Shown one piece after another: positions 17,325 through 27,868 of a stretch of 64,000 nt of DNA. The stretch covers positions 124,001 through 188,000 of the forward strand of contig NZ_QYBB01000007.1 of NCBI RefSeq assembly GCF_004137685.1, read 5' to 3'. Under the pieces are notes generated by a model. The model was given only the letters and a program-made list of their open reading frames with translations. It ran no database searches and was not told the origin of the DNA. The position numbers were made by a program, and so were the translations under genes. The stretch is from Lichenibacterium minor (lineage in GTDB: Bacteria > Pseudomonadota > Alphaproteobacteria > Rhizobiales > Beijerinckiaceae). Position 1 is the stretch's first letter, and every line of letters begins with the position of its first letter.

Positions 17325-17765
17325 TCATCGCGCCTCCATGGCGCAATGCGGGATCCCGTCCTCCATGTAGTCTTCGCTCGTGCGTGCGAAGCCGAGGCCC
17401 CCGTAGAAGCGCTCCAGCCGCGTCTGCGCCCCGATGGCGATGGGCGCGGGCCCGAAGCGCCGCCGCGCTTCCGCCATGCCTTCCGCCATCAGGGCGCGGC
17501 CGAGGCCCGTGCCGCGCGCCGCCGGCGCGGTCGCGACCCGCCCGATGACGGCCCGGCCCGCGGCGTCGGGCGGGAACAGCCGCAGCGTTCCCGCGAGCGG
17601 GCCGCCCTCCGCCCGTCGCGCCAGGAGGTGCAGGGCGTCGGGGTCGCGCCCGTCGATCTCGGCGAAGGCGCAGTTCTGCTCGACCACGAAGGCGTCGGCG
17701 CGCAGCCTCAACAGGTCGTGGAGCTCGCGCGCCCCCAGAGCGTCGAAGGACCGCCACGCGAACAT
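17325..17765 (-). CDS. GNAT family N-acetyltransferase, ElaA type
   Basis: A 146-residue acetyltransferase. The order LLRLRADAFVVEQNCAFAEIDGRDPDALHLL and RVATAPAARGTGLGRALMAEGM (acetyl-CoA loop, R-x-x-G-x-G-x-A form) and ERFYGGLGFARTSEDYMEDGIPH is typical of ElaA. Substrates of ElaA are not established. I chose the ATG at 17765, two bases past the apt stop codon, because a GGGA site sits at proper distance; an in-frame TTG two codons upstream overlaps the apt stop. It is the second gene of an apt operon. Confidence 0.88.
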   Translation of the reverse strand: MFAWRSFDALGARELHDLLRLRADAFVVEQNCAFAEIDGRDPDALHLLARRAEGGPLAGTLRLFPPDAAGRAVIGRVATAPAARGTGLGRALMAEGMAEARRRFGPAPIAIGAQTRLERFYGGLGFARTSEDYMEDGIPHCAMEAR

Positions 17766-17767
17766 CG

Positions 17768-18301
17768 TCAATGTCCCGCGAACTCCATCAGGGTGCGGAC
17801 GGGCACGCCGAGGTCGCGGATCTTCTGGGCGCCGCCGAGGTCGGGCAGGTCGATCACGAAGCAGGCCGCCTCGACGGCGGCGCCGATGCGCTTCAACAGG
17901 CTCACCGCGCCGGTGGCGGTGCCGCCCGTGGCGATGAGGTCGTCGACCAAGATCACGCGCTCGCCCGGCGCGATGGCGTCCTCGTGCATCTCCATCTCGT
18001 CGATGCCGTATTCCAGCGAATAGGCGATCGACACGGTCGCGTGGGGCAGCTTGCCCTTCTTGCGGATCGGCACGAAGCCGGCGGACAGCTGGTGCGCCAC
18101 CGCGCCGCCCAGGATGAAGCCGCGCGCTTCCATCCCCGCCACCTTGTCGATCTTGGTGCCGGCCCAGGGCTGCACCAGCTCGTCGATGGCGCGGCGGAAG
18201 GCGCGGGCGTCGCCGAGAAGCGTGGTGATGTCGCGGAACATGATGCCGGGCTTGGGATAGTCCGGGATGGAGCGGATGGAGTCGCGAAGGTCGGAAGTCA
18301 T
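17768..18301 (-). CDS. apt: Adenine phosphoribosyltransferase
   Basis: A 177-residue Apt, normal length. It makes AMP from adenine and [22 protein letters not shown] near residue 12, [14 protein letters not shown] around residue 56 and the PRPP loop [14 protein letters not shown] near residue 116 identify the enzyme. It sits downstream of mtnP on the same strand with a 129-base gap, so adenine released by methylthioadenosine phosphorolysis can be recycled. The GNAT gene follows immediately. Confidence 0.96.
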   Translation of the reverse strand: MTSDLRDSIRSIPDYPKPGIMFRDITTLLGDARAFRRAIDELVQPWAGTKIDKVAGMEARGFILGGAVAHQLSAGFVPIRKKGKLPHATVSIAYSLEYGIDEMEMHEDAIAPGERVILVDDLIATGGTATGAVSLLKRIGAAVEAACFVIDLPDLGGAQKIRDLGVPVRTLMEFAGH

Positions 18302-18430
18302 CGGGTCCTCGGGCCGCGCCGGGATGGGGCGCCCCGGCTCTACAGGGGCCGGGGCGTGGCGTCCATGCGGGTCACCCGGGACGCCGGCCGGACCTCCCGC
18401 ACGGAGGCGGGGAGGTTTCGCGATCGTCCC

Positions 18431-19303
18431 TCACCCCAGCACCCGCCCCGCCACGACGCGCAGCTTCTCGACCAGCGCCGCGTCGCGCGCGTCCGGCGCC
18501 GTCATGATGGCGCCGTCGAGCGCGCGGTCGGACCGGGCCGGGCAGGGCTCGTGCTCGGCGGGGAAGTCGCGGATCAGGCGCGCCAGCAGCGCCGCCGCCT
18601 TGCCGGCGTTGTCCCGCACCACCTTGACGACGGCGGCCACGTCGACCTCGTCGTGCTCCGGGTGCCAGCAGTCGAAGTCCGTCACCATGGCGATCGTCGC
18701 GTAGGAGATCTCGGCCTCGCGGGCGAGCTTGGCTTCGGGCATCGCCGTCATGCCGATCACGTCGTGGCCCGCCGCCTTGTAGCCGAGCGACTCCGCCCGG
18801 GACGAGAACTGCGGCCCTTCCATGCACACGTAGGTGCCGCCCTTGACGAAGGCGATGTCCTCTTCCCGCGCCGCGGCGGCGATGCGCGCCACGAGCAGCG
18901 GCGCCACGGGATGGGCCATCGACACATGGGCCACGCAGCCGTCGCCGAAGAACGACGAGGCGCGTCCCGCCGTGCGGTCGACGAACTGGTCCACCAGCAC
19001 GAACAGCCCGGGGTAGAACTCGGCGCGGAACGAGCCGCAGGCCGACACGGACACGAGGTCGGTCACGCCGACGCTCTTCAACGCCGCGATGTTGGCGCGG
19101 TACGGGATGCCGGACGGCGACAGCCGGTGGCCGCGCCCGTGGCGGGGCAGGAACACGGCGTCGCGCCCGCCGATGCGGCCGAAGCGCAGCGCGTCCGACG
19201 GCTCGCCCCAGGCGGTCGACACCCGCTCCTCGCGCGCGTCCTCGAGCCCGGGCAGGTCGTAGACTCCCGACCCGCCGATGATGCCGATCATTGACGCCGC
19301 CAT
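18431..19303 (-). CDS. mtnP: S-methyl-5'-thioadenosine phosphorylase
   Basis: A 290-residue purine nucleoside phosphorylase-fold enzyme. It splits methylthioadenosine (from polyamine or homoserine lactone synthesis) into adenine and methylthioribose-1-phosphate. GIIGGSGVYDL near residue 7, FLPRHGRGHRLSPSGIPYRANI near residue 52, CMEGPQFSSRAES near residue 160 and VTDFDCWH near residue 207 are MTAP signatures. The last holds the Asp that favours 6-amino purines. It precedes apt, which uses the adenine product. The ATG at 19303 has GGGGAAG upstream; a second in-frame ATG four codons on is possible. Confidence 0.95.
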   Translation of the reverse strand: MAASMIGIIGGSGVYDLPGLEDAREERVSTAWGEPSDALRFGRIGGRDAVFLPRHGRGHRLSPSGIPYRANIAALKSVGVTDLVSVSACGSFRAEFYPGLFVLVDQFVDRTAGRASSFFGDGCVAHVSMAHPVAPLLVARIAAAAREEDIAFVKGGTYVCMEGPQFSSRAESLGYKAAGHDVIGMTAMPEAKLAREAEISYATIAMVTDFDCWHPEHDEVDVAAVVKVVRDNAGKAAALLARLIRDFPAEHEPCPARSDRALDGAIMTAPDARDAALVEKLRVVAGRVLG

Positions 19304-20175
19304 GCCGCTTCCCCGTGTGCCGCCCCGCCCGGGGGCGGGGCTCCGCCATCCTGCCCGCCGTCCCTGTCAGGAGCAGCAGACATTCGTGGGCCGACCCACG
19401 CCTGCCTGCTTAGGGCAGATCCCGCGGGGGCGGAACCGCCTGCCGGAACCTCGGGGACAGGCGACGAACGGGGCGGGCGGGGAGTGCGGTCCCGGAGGTT
19501 TCGGGGAAGCCCGTCGATGATGTCCCGTCGACGTCGTCCGGACGCGCCCGGTCGCGGACGTCGAGCCGTGGAACGCCCGGCCCGCCCGGCCTGCCGAGCG
19601 CCGTCCGATCCGGCCCGGGTGCCGCGGGCCGCGCCGCGGATATGGCTCATCCCTGCGGGCCTGGGCGGAGAAGCCCGCGCCGCGATTCCCACGATGATCC
19701 CGTGACCTCGCCGTCTCGGCGGGCAGACAGAAACGTCCGACCCATGACACTCGATGTCGCCGTCGTATCTCGGCGCAGCGGCGCGCAGGAAACGCCGGGC
19801 TGAGATGCAATGGGAGATCGTCGTCACGTCACCCGACACCATCCGTCGCGGCATCCCGCCGGCGCTCGCCGACAGCACTCGCCCTCGTTCAACCTTCTGT
19901 TGCTTATCTTTCTTCATCTTGACGTTGCGCTCGACTTGTTTCGGCGTCCGATCCGTCGTTTATGGCATTGGCGTGGCGGCGGGGGTCTCGGCGAGCTTCG
20001 GGCCGCCGCGCTCGGCCCGGTGCCGCCATGTCGTCGAGACTTCGCCGGGGATCGCGATGGGCTGGGTCGATCGCGCGAACGGACGTCGTCGGTCGTTCCA
20101 AGGTCTGGGGCGGAGCTTCGGAAGGCGGGGACGGGTCGGTCCCGCTCCCGGCAGGTCCGCCTTGCGGGGAGTTTC
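19304..20175. other. Long intergenic region between divergent mtnP and AraC-type gene
   Basis: About 870 bases without a supportable gene. Open frames on both strands are Arg/Pro-rich and unrelated to anything I know. A segment at about 19880-19940 is pyrimidine-rich and richer in T than the flanks and could hold the promoter of the AraC gene or of an untranslated RNA. No tRNA, repeat pair or terminator with a T run was found. Confidence 0.4.
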
Positions 20176-21120
20176 ATGGTCGCCACGCTGATCGAGACCA
20201 CCGATGGCCTGCCCGCCGATCAGCGATGGGACATGTGGCGGCACAGCGCGCTGTTCTCCGGGGATGCCGCCACCACGATCGAGCGTGACGACTTCGCGGC
20301 GCGCCGCACCGTCGTCCGCATGCCCCAGGGCACGCTGTTCGACACGGCCAGCAGCCCCGTCGCGGTGCAACGCACCCGCCGGCACCTCCAGCGCGACGGC
20401 GTCGACCACGCCACCGTCTTCGTGTTCCTGCGCGGGCGGGGCTCCCTGGATCAGGGCGGCCGGATGCTGGACGCGATCGCACCCGGCGAGGTGGTTTTCC
20501 AGGACGCCGGCCGGCCTTTCACGGTGGCGGGGACGGAAAACTACCGCGAGCTGCGCCTCTTCGTTCCCCGCGCGGCCTTTCTGCGTGTCGGGCGCATCGA
20601 GGCGCTGGCCGGGCTGCGGATCCCGGCCGACGGCCCTCTGGCGCCCCTGTTCACGCGCTACCTCGCCGACTACGCCGCGGCGCTGCCGACGCTGTCGGCG
20701 GACGACGCCTCGGTCGGCCTCGACGGCGTGCTGCACCTGCTGTCGGGCCTCGTCGGCCGCACCCTGTCCCTGCAGGGCGACGACGGCGAAAGGCTGGCGC
20801 CGGATTCGCTCCTCGGCCTCGCGAGCCCGCTCATCGCGGCGGGCCTCGGCGACCCGGCGCTCGACGCCGCCACCCTGGCGCGAGCGCTGGGCGTGTCGCG
20901 CACGCGCCTCTACAAAGCCTTCGCGGCCCGGGGCGGCGTGGCGGCCGCGATCCGCGACGCCCGGCTCGACCGGGCGAGGCTGCAGATCCTGTCGCCGGCG
21001 TACCGCCACATGAAGCTGGACGCGGTCGCGTTCGCCTGCGGCTTCACCGACTATTCCAGCTTCAGCCGCGCCTTCCGCGCCCGCTTCGGCGAGTCGCCGC
21101 GGGCGCTCCGGCCGAGCTGA
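20176..21120 (+). CDS. AraC family transcriptional regulator
   Basis: A 314-residue regulator. The N-terminal 190 residues form an AraC-binding-like-domain (VQRTRRHLQRDGVDHATVFV, then the DQGGRMLDAIAPGEVVFQDAGRPF cupin-like part). The C-terminal two helix-turn-helix units run from about residue 225: LDAATLARALGVSRTRLYKAF and the signature KLDAVAFACGFTDYSSFSRAF ending F-G-E-S-P. The ATG at 20176 follows CGGGGAG. No neighbouring gene reveals the regulon; dnaK lies downstream with its own promoter. Confidence 0.88.
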   Translation: MVATLIETTDGLPADQRWDMWRHSALFSGDAATTIERDDFAARRTVVRMPQGTLFDTASSPVAVQRTRRHLQRDGVDHATVFVFLRGRGSLDQGGRMLDAIAPGEVVFQDAGRPFTVAGTENYRELRLFVPRAAFLRVGRIEALAGLRIPADGPLAPLFTRYLADYAAALPTLSADDASVGLDGVLHLLSGLVGRTLSLQGDDGERLAPDSLLGLASPLIAAGLGDPALDAATLARALGVSRTRLYKAFAARGGVAAAIRDARLDRARLQILSPAYRHMKLDAVAFACGFTDYSSFSRAFRARFGESPRALRPS

Positions 21121-21182
21121 CCGCCCGCGCGGCGGCGGCCGCCGGAGCCCGTCGCCGGCGGCGCTCCCGGCCCGGCCCCGAG

Positions 21183-21210
21183 TTGCGCGCAGATTTTCGC
21201 GCCCCTATAT
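21183..21210 (+). promoter_or_regulatory. Sigma-32 (RpoH) type promoter for dnaK
   Basis: TTGCGC, 13 bases, then CCCCTATAT fits the heat-shock promoter pattern (TTGAAA, 13-15 bases, CCCCAT-T) with good -10 and partial -35 agreement. It lies 213 bases before the dnaK start, giving a long untranslated leader, as seen for dnaK in other alphaproteobacteria. Confidence 0.55.
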
Positions 21211-21422
21211 CGGCCGCGAACTTGCGCCGCGGAGGCGCCGACACAATCTGAAAATGGCAATCGGGGACCGGGCGGAGGCGGGCCGTTCGAGGGACTTTCG
21301 CGAGTGCCGGCAGGGCCTTCGGGCCCGGCCAGGCCGCGCGCGAAGGCCCCTCCGGCCCTTCCGCCCACGAGCCGGGTCGCTACGGGACCCGGCGGTTCCG
21401 CGAACGAAAGGACATCATTCCA

Positions 21423-23339
<1,917 letters not shown>

Positions 23340-23429
23340 CGTTCGAAGCGGGGCGCGGCCCGTCGCCGGGGGCGGGGCCGGGCCCCGCGCCCCGGCGCGG
23401 AAGGTCCGCTCCCGCCTCCATCGCGATCA

Positions 23430-23453
23430 CCGGCCCGGCTCCGCCCGGGCCGG
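23430..23453 (+). terminator. GC hairpin between dnaK and dnaJ
   Basis: CCGGCCCGG/CCGGGCCGG forms a perfect 9-bp stem with a 6-base loop, 91 bases after the dnaK stop. No T run follows. It could attenuate read-through so that dnaK exceeds dnaJ, or stabilise the dnaK message end. Confidence 0.4.
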
Positions 23454-23620
23454 AATCGTATCCGGGGTGCAACGGCGCGCTGCGAGTTCCGCGGCCCGTC
23501 TTGTTCCCCGCGCTCGCGCGTGCCACCTGAGGCTGAACGCGGATTTCCGTCCCCTCCGCTGGACCTTTCTCCCGATCTCGCCGCGCGCTCGCGAGGCCTG
23601 ATGACCTGGATCCGCCTTCG

Positions 23621-24760
23621 ATGGCCAAACGCGATTTCTACGACCTCCTCGGCGTGACCAAGACGGCGACCGACGCCGAGCTCAAATCCGCCTTCCGCAA
23701 GACCGCCATGCAGTGCCACCCGGACCGCAACCCGGGCGACAAGGACGCGGAAGCGAAGTTCAAGGAGGTCAACGAGGCCTATCAGGTCCTGTCCGACGGC
23801 CAGAAGCGCGCCGCCTACGACCGCTTCGGCCACGCCGCCTTCGAGCAGGGCGGGGGCGGCGGCGGTGGGGCGGGGGACGGTTTCCCGTCCTCCATGGCCG
23901 ACATCTTCGACGACCTGTTCGGCGACATGATGGGCCGCTCGCGCGGGCGCGCCGGCGGGGGCGGGGGGCGCGAACGCGGCTCCGACCTGCGCTACAACCT
24001 CGAGATCAGCCTCGAGGACGCCTTCAAGGGCAAGACCGCGACGGTGAAGATGCCGATCTCGGTCGCTTGCGACAATTGCACCGGCACCGGGGCCAAGCCC
24101 GGTTCGAAGCCCCGCACCTGCACGACCTGTGCGGGCCACGGCCGCGTGCGGGCGCAGCAGGGCTTCTTCGCCATCGAGCGCACCTGCCCGGCCTGCGGCG
24201 GCCGCGGCGAGGTGATCGACAACCCGTGCCCGGCCTGCGCCGGCACCGGCCGGGTGACGCGCGAGCGCGCGCTGTCCGTCAACGTGCCGGCCGGCGTCGA
24301 GGACGGCACGCGCATCCGCCTGGCCGGGGAAGGGGAGGCGGGCTTGCGGGGCGGACCGGCGGGCGACCTCTACATCTTCCTGTCCGTGAAACCGCATCCC
24401 TTCTTCCAGCGCGACGGCGCCGATCTCCACTGCCGCGTGCCGATCTCCTTCGTCCAGGCGGCGCTCGGCGGCGAGTTCAACGTGCCGACCCTCGACGGGG
24501 CCGACGCCAAGGTGAAGATCCCGGAAGGGGCCCCCTCCGGCAAGCAGTTCCGCATCCGCCACAAGGGCATGCCGGTGCTGCGCTCCCGCGACGTCGGCGA
24601 CCTCTACATCCAGGCCGTGGTGGAAACGCCGCAGAATCTGACCAAGCGGCAACGCGAGCTGCTGCAGGAGTTCGACGCGATCTCGTCGCAGAAGACCAAC
24701 CCCGAGGCGGCGGGGTTCTTCGGCAAGATGCGCGACTTCTTCGACAATCTGTCGACCTGA
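23621..24760 (+). CDS. dnaJ: Chaperone protein DnaJ
   Basis: A 379-residue type I Hsp40. The J domain spans residues 5-70 with HPD at 33-35; a Gly/Phe region follows (about 75-118), then the zinc domain with four CxxCxGxG repeats between Cys150 and residue 210 ([32 protein letters not shown]), then the peptide-binding C-terminal domains. It hands unfolded substrates to DnaK and triggers ATP hydrolysis. The ATG at 23621 begins [12 protein letters not shown] as usual. It lies after dnaK and before pmtA. Confidence 0.98.
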   Translation: MAKRDFYDLLGVTKTATDAELKSAFRKTAMQCHPDRNPGDKDAEAKFKEVNEAYQVLSDGQKRAAYDRFGHAAFEQGGGGGGGAGDGFPSSMADIFDDLFGDMMGRSRGRAGGGGGRERGSDLRYNLEISLEDAFKGKTATVKMPISVACDNCTGTGAKPGSKPRTCTTCAGHGRVRAQQGFFAIERTCPACGGRGEVIDNPCPACAGTGRVTRERALSVNVPAGVEDGTRIRLAGEGEAGLRGGPAGDLYIFLSVKPHPFFQRDGADLHCRVPISFVQAALGGEFNVPTLDGADAKVKIPEGAPSGKQFRIRHKGMPVLRSRDVGDLYIQAVVETPQNLTKRQRELLQEFDAISSQKTNPEAAGFFGKMRDFFDNLST

Positions 24761-24907
24761 CGGCGCGGGCGGGCCCGCGCCCCCGCCTTCCGGGCGCGCG
24801 TGCCTTGATTGTGACCGTTCGATGAACCACAGATCGTCGGCGCCTGAACCGGAAGCCGGTCCGGCGCATTGCCGAGTGCAGGGTGGTAACCATGGCCGAG
24901 GGTCACA

Positions 24908-25756
24908 TTGCGCGCTGAACGCCGGGGCAGCCCCAAGAAGCCGCTGGACGGGCGCCTGGCCGACGAGGCCCGCTTCATCAAGACCTGGTTCGAGAACCCG
25001 GTGGGCACGGGCGCGGTGTCGCCTTCCGGCCGGTTCCTGGCCCGCGCCATGGCCCGCGCCGTGGACCCCGCGCTTCCGGGCCCCATCGTCGAGCTCGGAC
25101 CCGGCACCGGCCCTGTCACGGACGCCTTGATCGCGCGCGGCATCGCGCCCGAGCGGCTGGTGCTGGTGGAATACGACCCGCATTTCTGCAAGCTGCTGCA
25201 GCGCCGCTACCCGCGCGCCACCGTGATCCAGGGCGACGCCTACGACCTCGCCGCCACGCTCGACGGGGTGCTCGACGCGCCGGCCGCCACGGTGGTGTCG
25301 AGCCTGCCGCTGCGCAACCAGCCCGAGCGCCACCGGCTGACCCTGCTGGAACAGGCCTTCGCGGTGCTGCAGCCCGGGGGCAGCTTCGTGCAGTTCACCT
25401 ACGGCATCGCGTCGCCCATGCCGCTGCGGTCGGGCGACCACCCCTGTTTCGAGGCGGAAGTGTCCCCGCCCGTGTGGTTCAACCTGCCGCCGGCCCGCGT
25501 GTGGGTTTATCGCGCCGCCGAAGCGCCGGCGCTGATCCGCATGCGCGACGGGACGCGGCTCAAGCTGAAGCTGCGGGACGGCGGGCCGAAGCTCGGCATC
25601 CGCCTCAAGGCCCTGCAGGCGCGCGACGAGATCAAGGTCCACGCCGAGCGCGTGATGGACGGCCTGAAGGCGAAGCGGCGCGACGGCCGCCCCAACGAGC
25701 CGCTGACCGCGGCCGTGCCCGCCAAGGCTCGCCACCGGCCGCGCGGACGGCACTGA
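24908..25756 (+). CDS. pmtA: Phospholipid N-methyltransferase-like SAM enzyme (PmtA type)
   Basis: A 282-residue rRNA-adenine-methyltransferase-fold protein. The SAM loop IVELGPGTGPVTDALIARG is near residue 60, followed by LVLVEYDPHFCKLLQRRYP (acidic ribose contact) and VVSSLPLRNQP, which replaces the N-P-P-Y motif of base methylases, as in rhizobial PmtA that methylates phosphatidylethanolamine. In-frame TAA at 24887 limits the start; the first usable codon is TTG at 24908, with GAGG six bases upstream. The short N-terminal segment is basic. Position after dnaJ matches several Rhizobiales genomes. A role in phosphatidylcholine synthesis is inference. Confidence 0.8.
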   Translation: MRAERRGSPKKPLDGRLADEARFIKTWFENPVGTGAVSPSGRFLARAMARAVDPALPGPIVELGPGTGPVTDALIARGIAPERLVLVEYDPHFCKLLQRRYPRATVIQGDAYDLAATLDGVLDAPAATVVSSLPLRNQPERHRLTLLEQAFAVLQPGGSFVQFTYGIASPMPLRSGDHPCFEAEVSPPVWFNLPPARVWVYRAAEAPALIRMRDGTRLKLKLRDGGPKLGIRLKALQARDEIKVHAERVMDGLKAKRRDGRPNEPLTAAVPAKARHRPRGRH

Positions 25757-25893
25757 CGGGCGGACGCGTGACGGTCGTGTCCCGCGGAAACCCGGTTCCT
25801 TCCCCGCTTCAACGGATGTAAGGACGGGGTCCCTCATTCCCGCTCGGGCGCGGGTGCCTCGCACCCCCCGGGCCTGCCCCGCGAGACCCGAGA

Positions 25894-26640
25894 ATGGCCG
25901 GCCACAGCCAGTTCAAGAACATCATGCACAAGAAGGGCAAGCAGGACGCCGTCCGCTCCAAGCTCTTCTCCAAGCTGGCCCGCGAGATCACCGTGGCGGC
26001 CAAGCTGGGCCTGCCTGACCCCGCCATGAACGCCCGCCTGCGCTCCGCCGTCATCGCGGCGCGCCAGGAGAACATGCCCAAGGACAACATCGACCGCGCC
26101 ATCAAGAAGGCGTCCGGTGCCGATTCCGAGAACTACGACGAGGTGCGCTACGAGGGCTACGCGCCCGGCGGCGTCGCCGTCATCATCGAGGCGCTGACCG
26201 ACAACCGCAACCGCACCGCCGGCGAGGTGCGCTCCTACTTCACCAAATCGGGCGGCGCGCTGGCCGAATCCGGCGCGGTGGCGTTCATGTTCGACCGCGT
26301 CGGCCGCATCGAATACGGCCCCGACGCAGGCTCGGAGGACGCCGTCATGGAGGCCGCCATCGAGGCGGGCGCAGACGATGTCGTGAGCGGCGAGGAGGGC
26401 TACGAGGTGCTGACCAGCCTCGAAGCGCTGCGCGACGTCGAACGGGCGCTCGAAGCCAAGCTGGGGGCGCCGCGCCGTTCGGCGCTGGTGTGGCGCCCGC
26501 AGACCTCGATCGCGGTGGACGACGAGGCGGGCGAGAAGATCCTGAAGCTCGTCGGCGCCCTGGAAGACAACGACGACGTCCAGAACGTCTACGCCAACTT
26601 CGAGGTGTCGGACGCGCTCGTCGCCAAGATGAACGCCTGA
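25894..26640 (+). CDS. YebC/PmpR family protein
   Basis: A 248-residue YebC, full length. [19 protein letters not shown] at the start, [17 protein letters not shown] near residue 30 and [21 protein letters not shown] near residue 92 are family hallmarks. Members were first described as DNA-binding regulators (PmpR, and YebC controlling ruv), and more recently as ribosome-associated factors for difficult proline-rich sequences. It is followed after three bases by ruvC, the common order in proteobacteria, and is probably co-transcribed with it. Confidence 0.95.
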   Translation: MAGHSQFKNIMHKKGKQDAVRSKLFSKLAREITVAAKLGLPDPAMNARLRSAVIAARQENMPKDNIDRAIKKASGADSENYDEVRYEGYAPGGVAVIIEALTDNRNRTAGEVRSYFTKSGGALAESGAVAFMFDRVGRIEYGPDAGSEDAVMEAAIEAGADDVVSGEEGYEVLTSLEALRDVERALEAKLGAPRRSALVWRPQTSIAVDDEAGEKILKLVGALEDNDDVQNVYANFEVSDALVAKMNA

Positions 26641-26643
26641 GAC

Positions 26644-27180
26644 TTGGCGACCTCCGTCCGCATCCTCGGCATCGACCCGGGCCTGCGCCACACCGGCTGG
26701 GGCGTCATCACGGCCGAGGGCTCGCGGCTCGCCTACGTGGCGTCCGGCGCCATCCACACGGAAGCGGACGCGCCGCTGTCCGAGCGCCTGCGCGTGCTCC
26801 ACGTGGGCCTCAGCCAGGTGATCGAGGCGGAATGGCCCGACGAGGCGGCGGTGGAGGAAACCTTCGTCAACTCCGACCCGCGCGGCGCCCTGAAGCTCGG
26901 CCAGGCGCGCGGCATCGCCATGGTGGTGCCGGCGTTGGCCGGCCTCCCCGTCGCCGAATATCCCAACAACATCGTCAAGAAGGCCGTGACCGGCACCGGC
27001 CATGCCGAGAAGGCGCAGGTAGCCGCCATGCTGAAGGTGCTGCTGCCGAAGAGCCACGCCGCGACGCCCGACGCCGCCGACGCGCTCGCCGTCGCCATCA
27101 CCCACGCCAACCACCGCCGGCCCGCCAACGTGCAGGCGGCGATCATCCGCGCCGTGGCGGCGGGGACGCGCCCCCGATGA
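26644..27180 (+). CDS. ruvC: Crossover junction endodeoxyribonuclease RuvC
   Basis: A 178-residue RuvC. It cleaves Holliday junctions as a dimer with metal ions. Acidic residues are visible in [14 protein letters not shown] (Asp11), AAVEETFVN (Glu near residue 74) and the C-terminal [15 protein letters not shown] (Asp-x-x-Asp). The start is a TTG at 26644, three bases after the yebC stop; the motif position leaves no room for another start. The stop overlaps the ruvA start by four bases. Confidence 0.96.
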   Translation: MATSVRILGIDPGLRHTGWGVITAEGSRLAYVASGAIHTEADAPLSERLRVLHVGLSQVIEAEWPDEAAVEETFVNSDPRGALKLGQARGIAMVVPALAGLPVAEYPNNIVKKAVTGTGHAEKAQVAAMLKVLLPKSHAATPDAADALAVAITHANHRRPANVQAAIIRAVAAGTRPR

Positions 27181-27785
27181 TCGGCAAGCTGCGCGGCACG
27201 GTGGACAGCGCCGGGCTGGAGTCGATGGTGCTGGACGTGGGCGGGGTCGGCTACCTCGTCCACTGCTCGCCGCGCACGCTGTCGAGCCTGCCGCAGCCCG
27301 GCGAGCCCGCGTCGCTGCTCATCGACACCCACGTGCGCGAGGACATGATCCGGCTGTACGGCTTCACCACCGAAGCCGAGCGGGACTGGTTCCGGCTGAT
27401 GCAGGGCGTGCAGGGGGTCGGCGCCAAGGTGGCGCTCGCCATCCTGGGCGTGCTGTCGACCTCCGGCCTGGCCTTGGCGGTGGCGGGCGGCGACAGGACC
27501 GCGGTGGCGCGGGCGCCCGGGGTCGGGCCGAAGCTCGCCGCGCGCATCGTGCTGGAGCTGAAGGACAAGGGGCCGGGCGGCGCCACCGACGCTCTCGTCA
27601 TGCCGGACGCGGAGCCCGGCGCGCCGCTGCCGCGCAATGTGGAGGACGCCGTGTCGGCCCTGGTCAACCTCGGCTACGGGCGCCCCCAGGCCGCGGCCGC
27701 CGTGGGGGCGGCCGTGGCGTCGCTCGGCGCCGAGGCGGGGACGGCGGCTCTGATCCGCGGGGGCCTGAAGGCGCTGTCGACGTAG
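27177..27785 (+). CDS. ruvA: Holliday junction DNA helicase subunit RuvA
   Basis: A 202-residue RuvA. It binds the four-way junction as a tetramer and loads the RuvB motor. The OB domain occupies residues 1-63 ([37 protein letters not shown]), the helix-hairpin-helix domain residues 70-140 ([36 protein letters not shown]), then a flexible linker and the RuvB-binding helix domain. ATG overlaps the ruvC stop. ruvB, normally next, does not follow; a convergent gene lies 83 bases on. Confidence 0.97.
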   Translation: MIGKLRGTVDSAGLESMVLDVGGVGYLVHCSPRTLSSLPQPGEPASLLIDTHVREDMIRLYGFTTEAERDWFRLMQGVQGVGAKVALAILGVLSTSGLALAVAGGDRTAVARAPGVGPKLAARIVLELKDKGPGGATDALVMPDAEPGAPLPRNVEDAVSALVNLGYGRPQAAAAVGAAVASLGAEAGTAALIRGGLKALST

Positions 27786-27868
27786 GCGGGTGAGAGAGCC
27801 TCGACGGCTGGAGCCCATCCCGCTTCGACGCCGGACCCGCTCGGGGGCCGTCGGCGGATGGCGAACCG

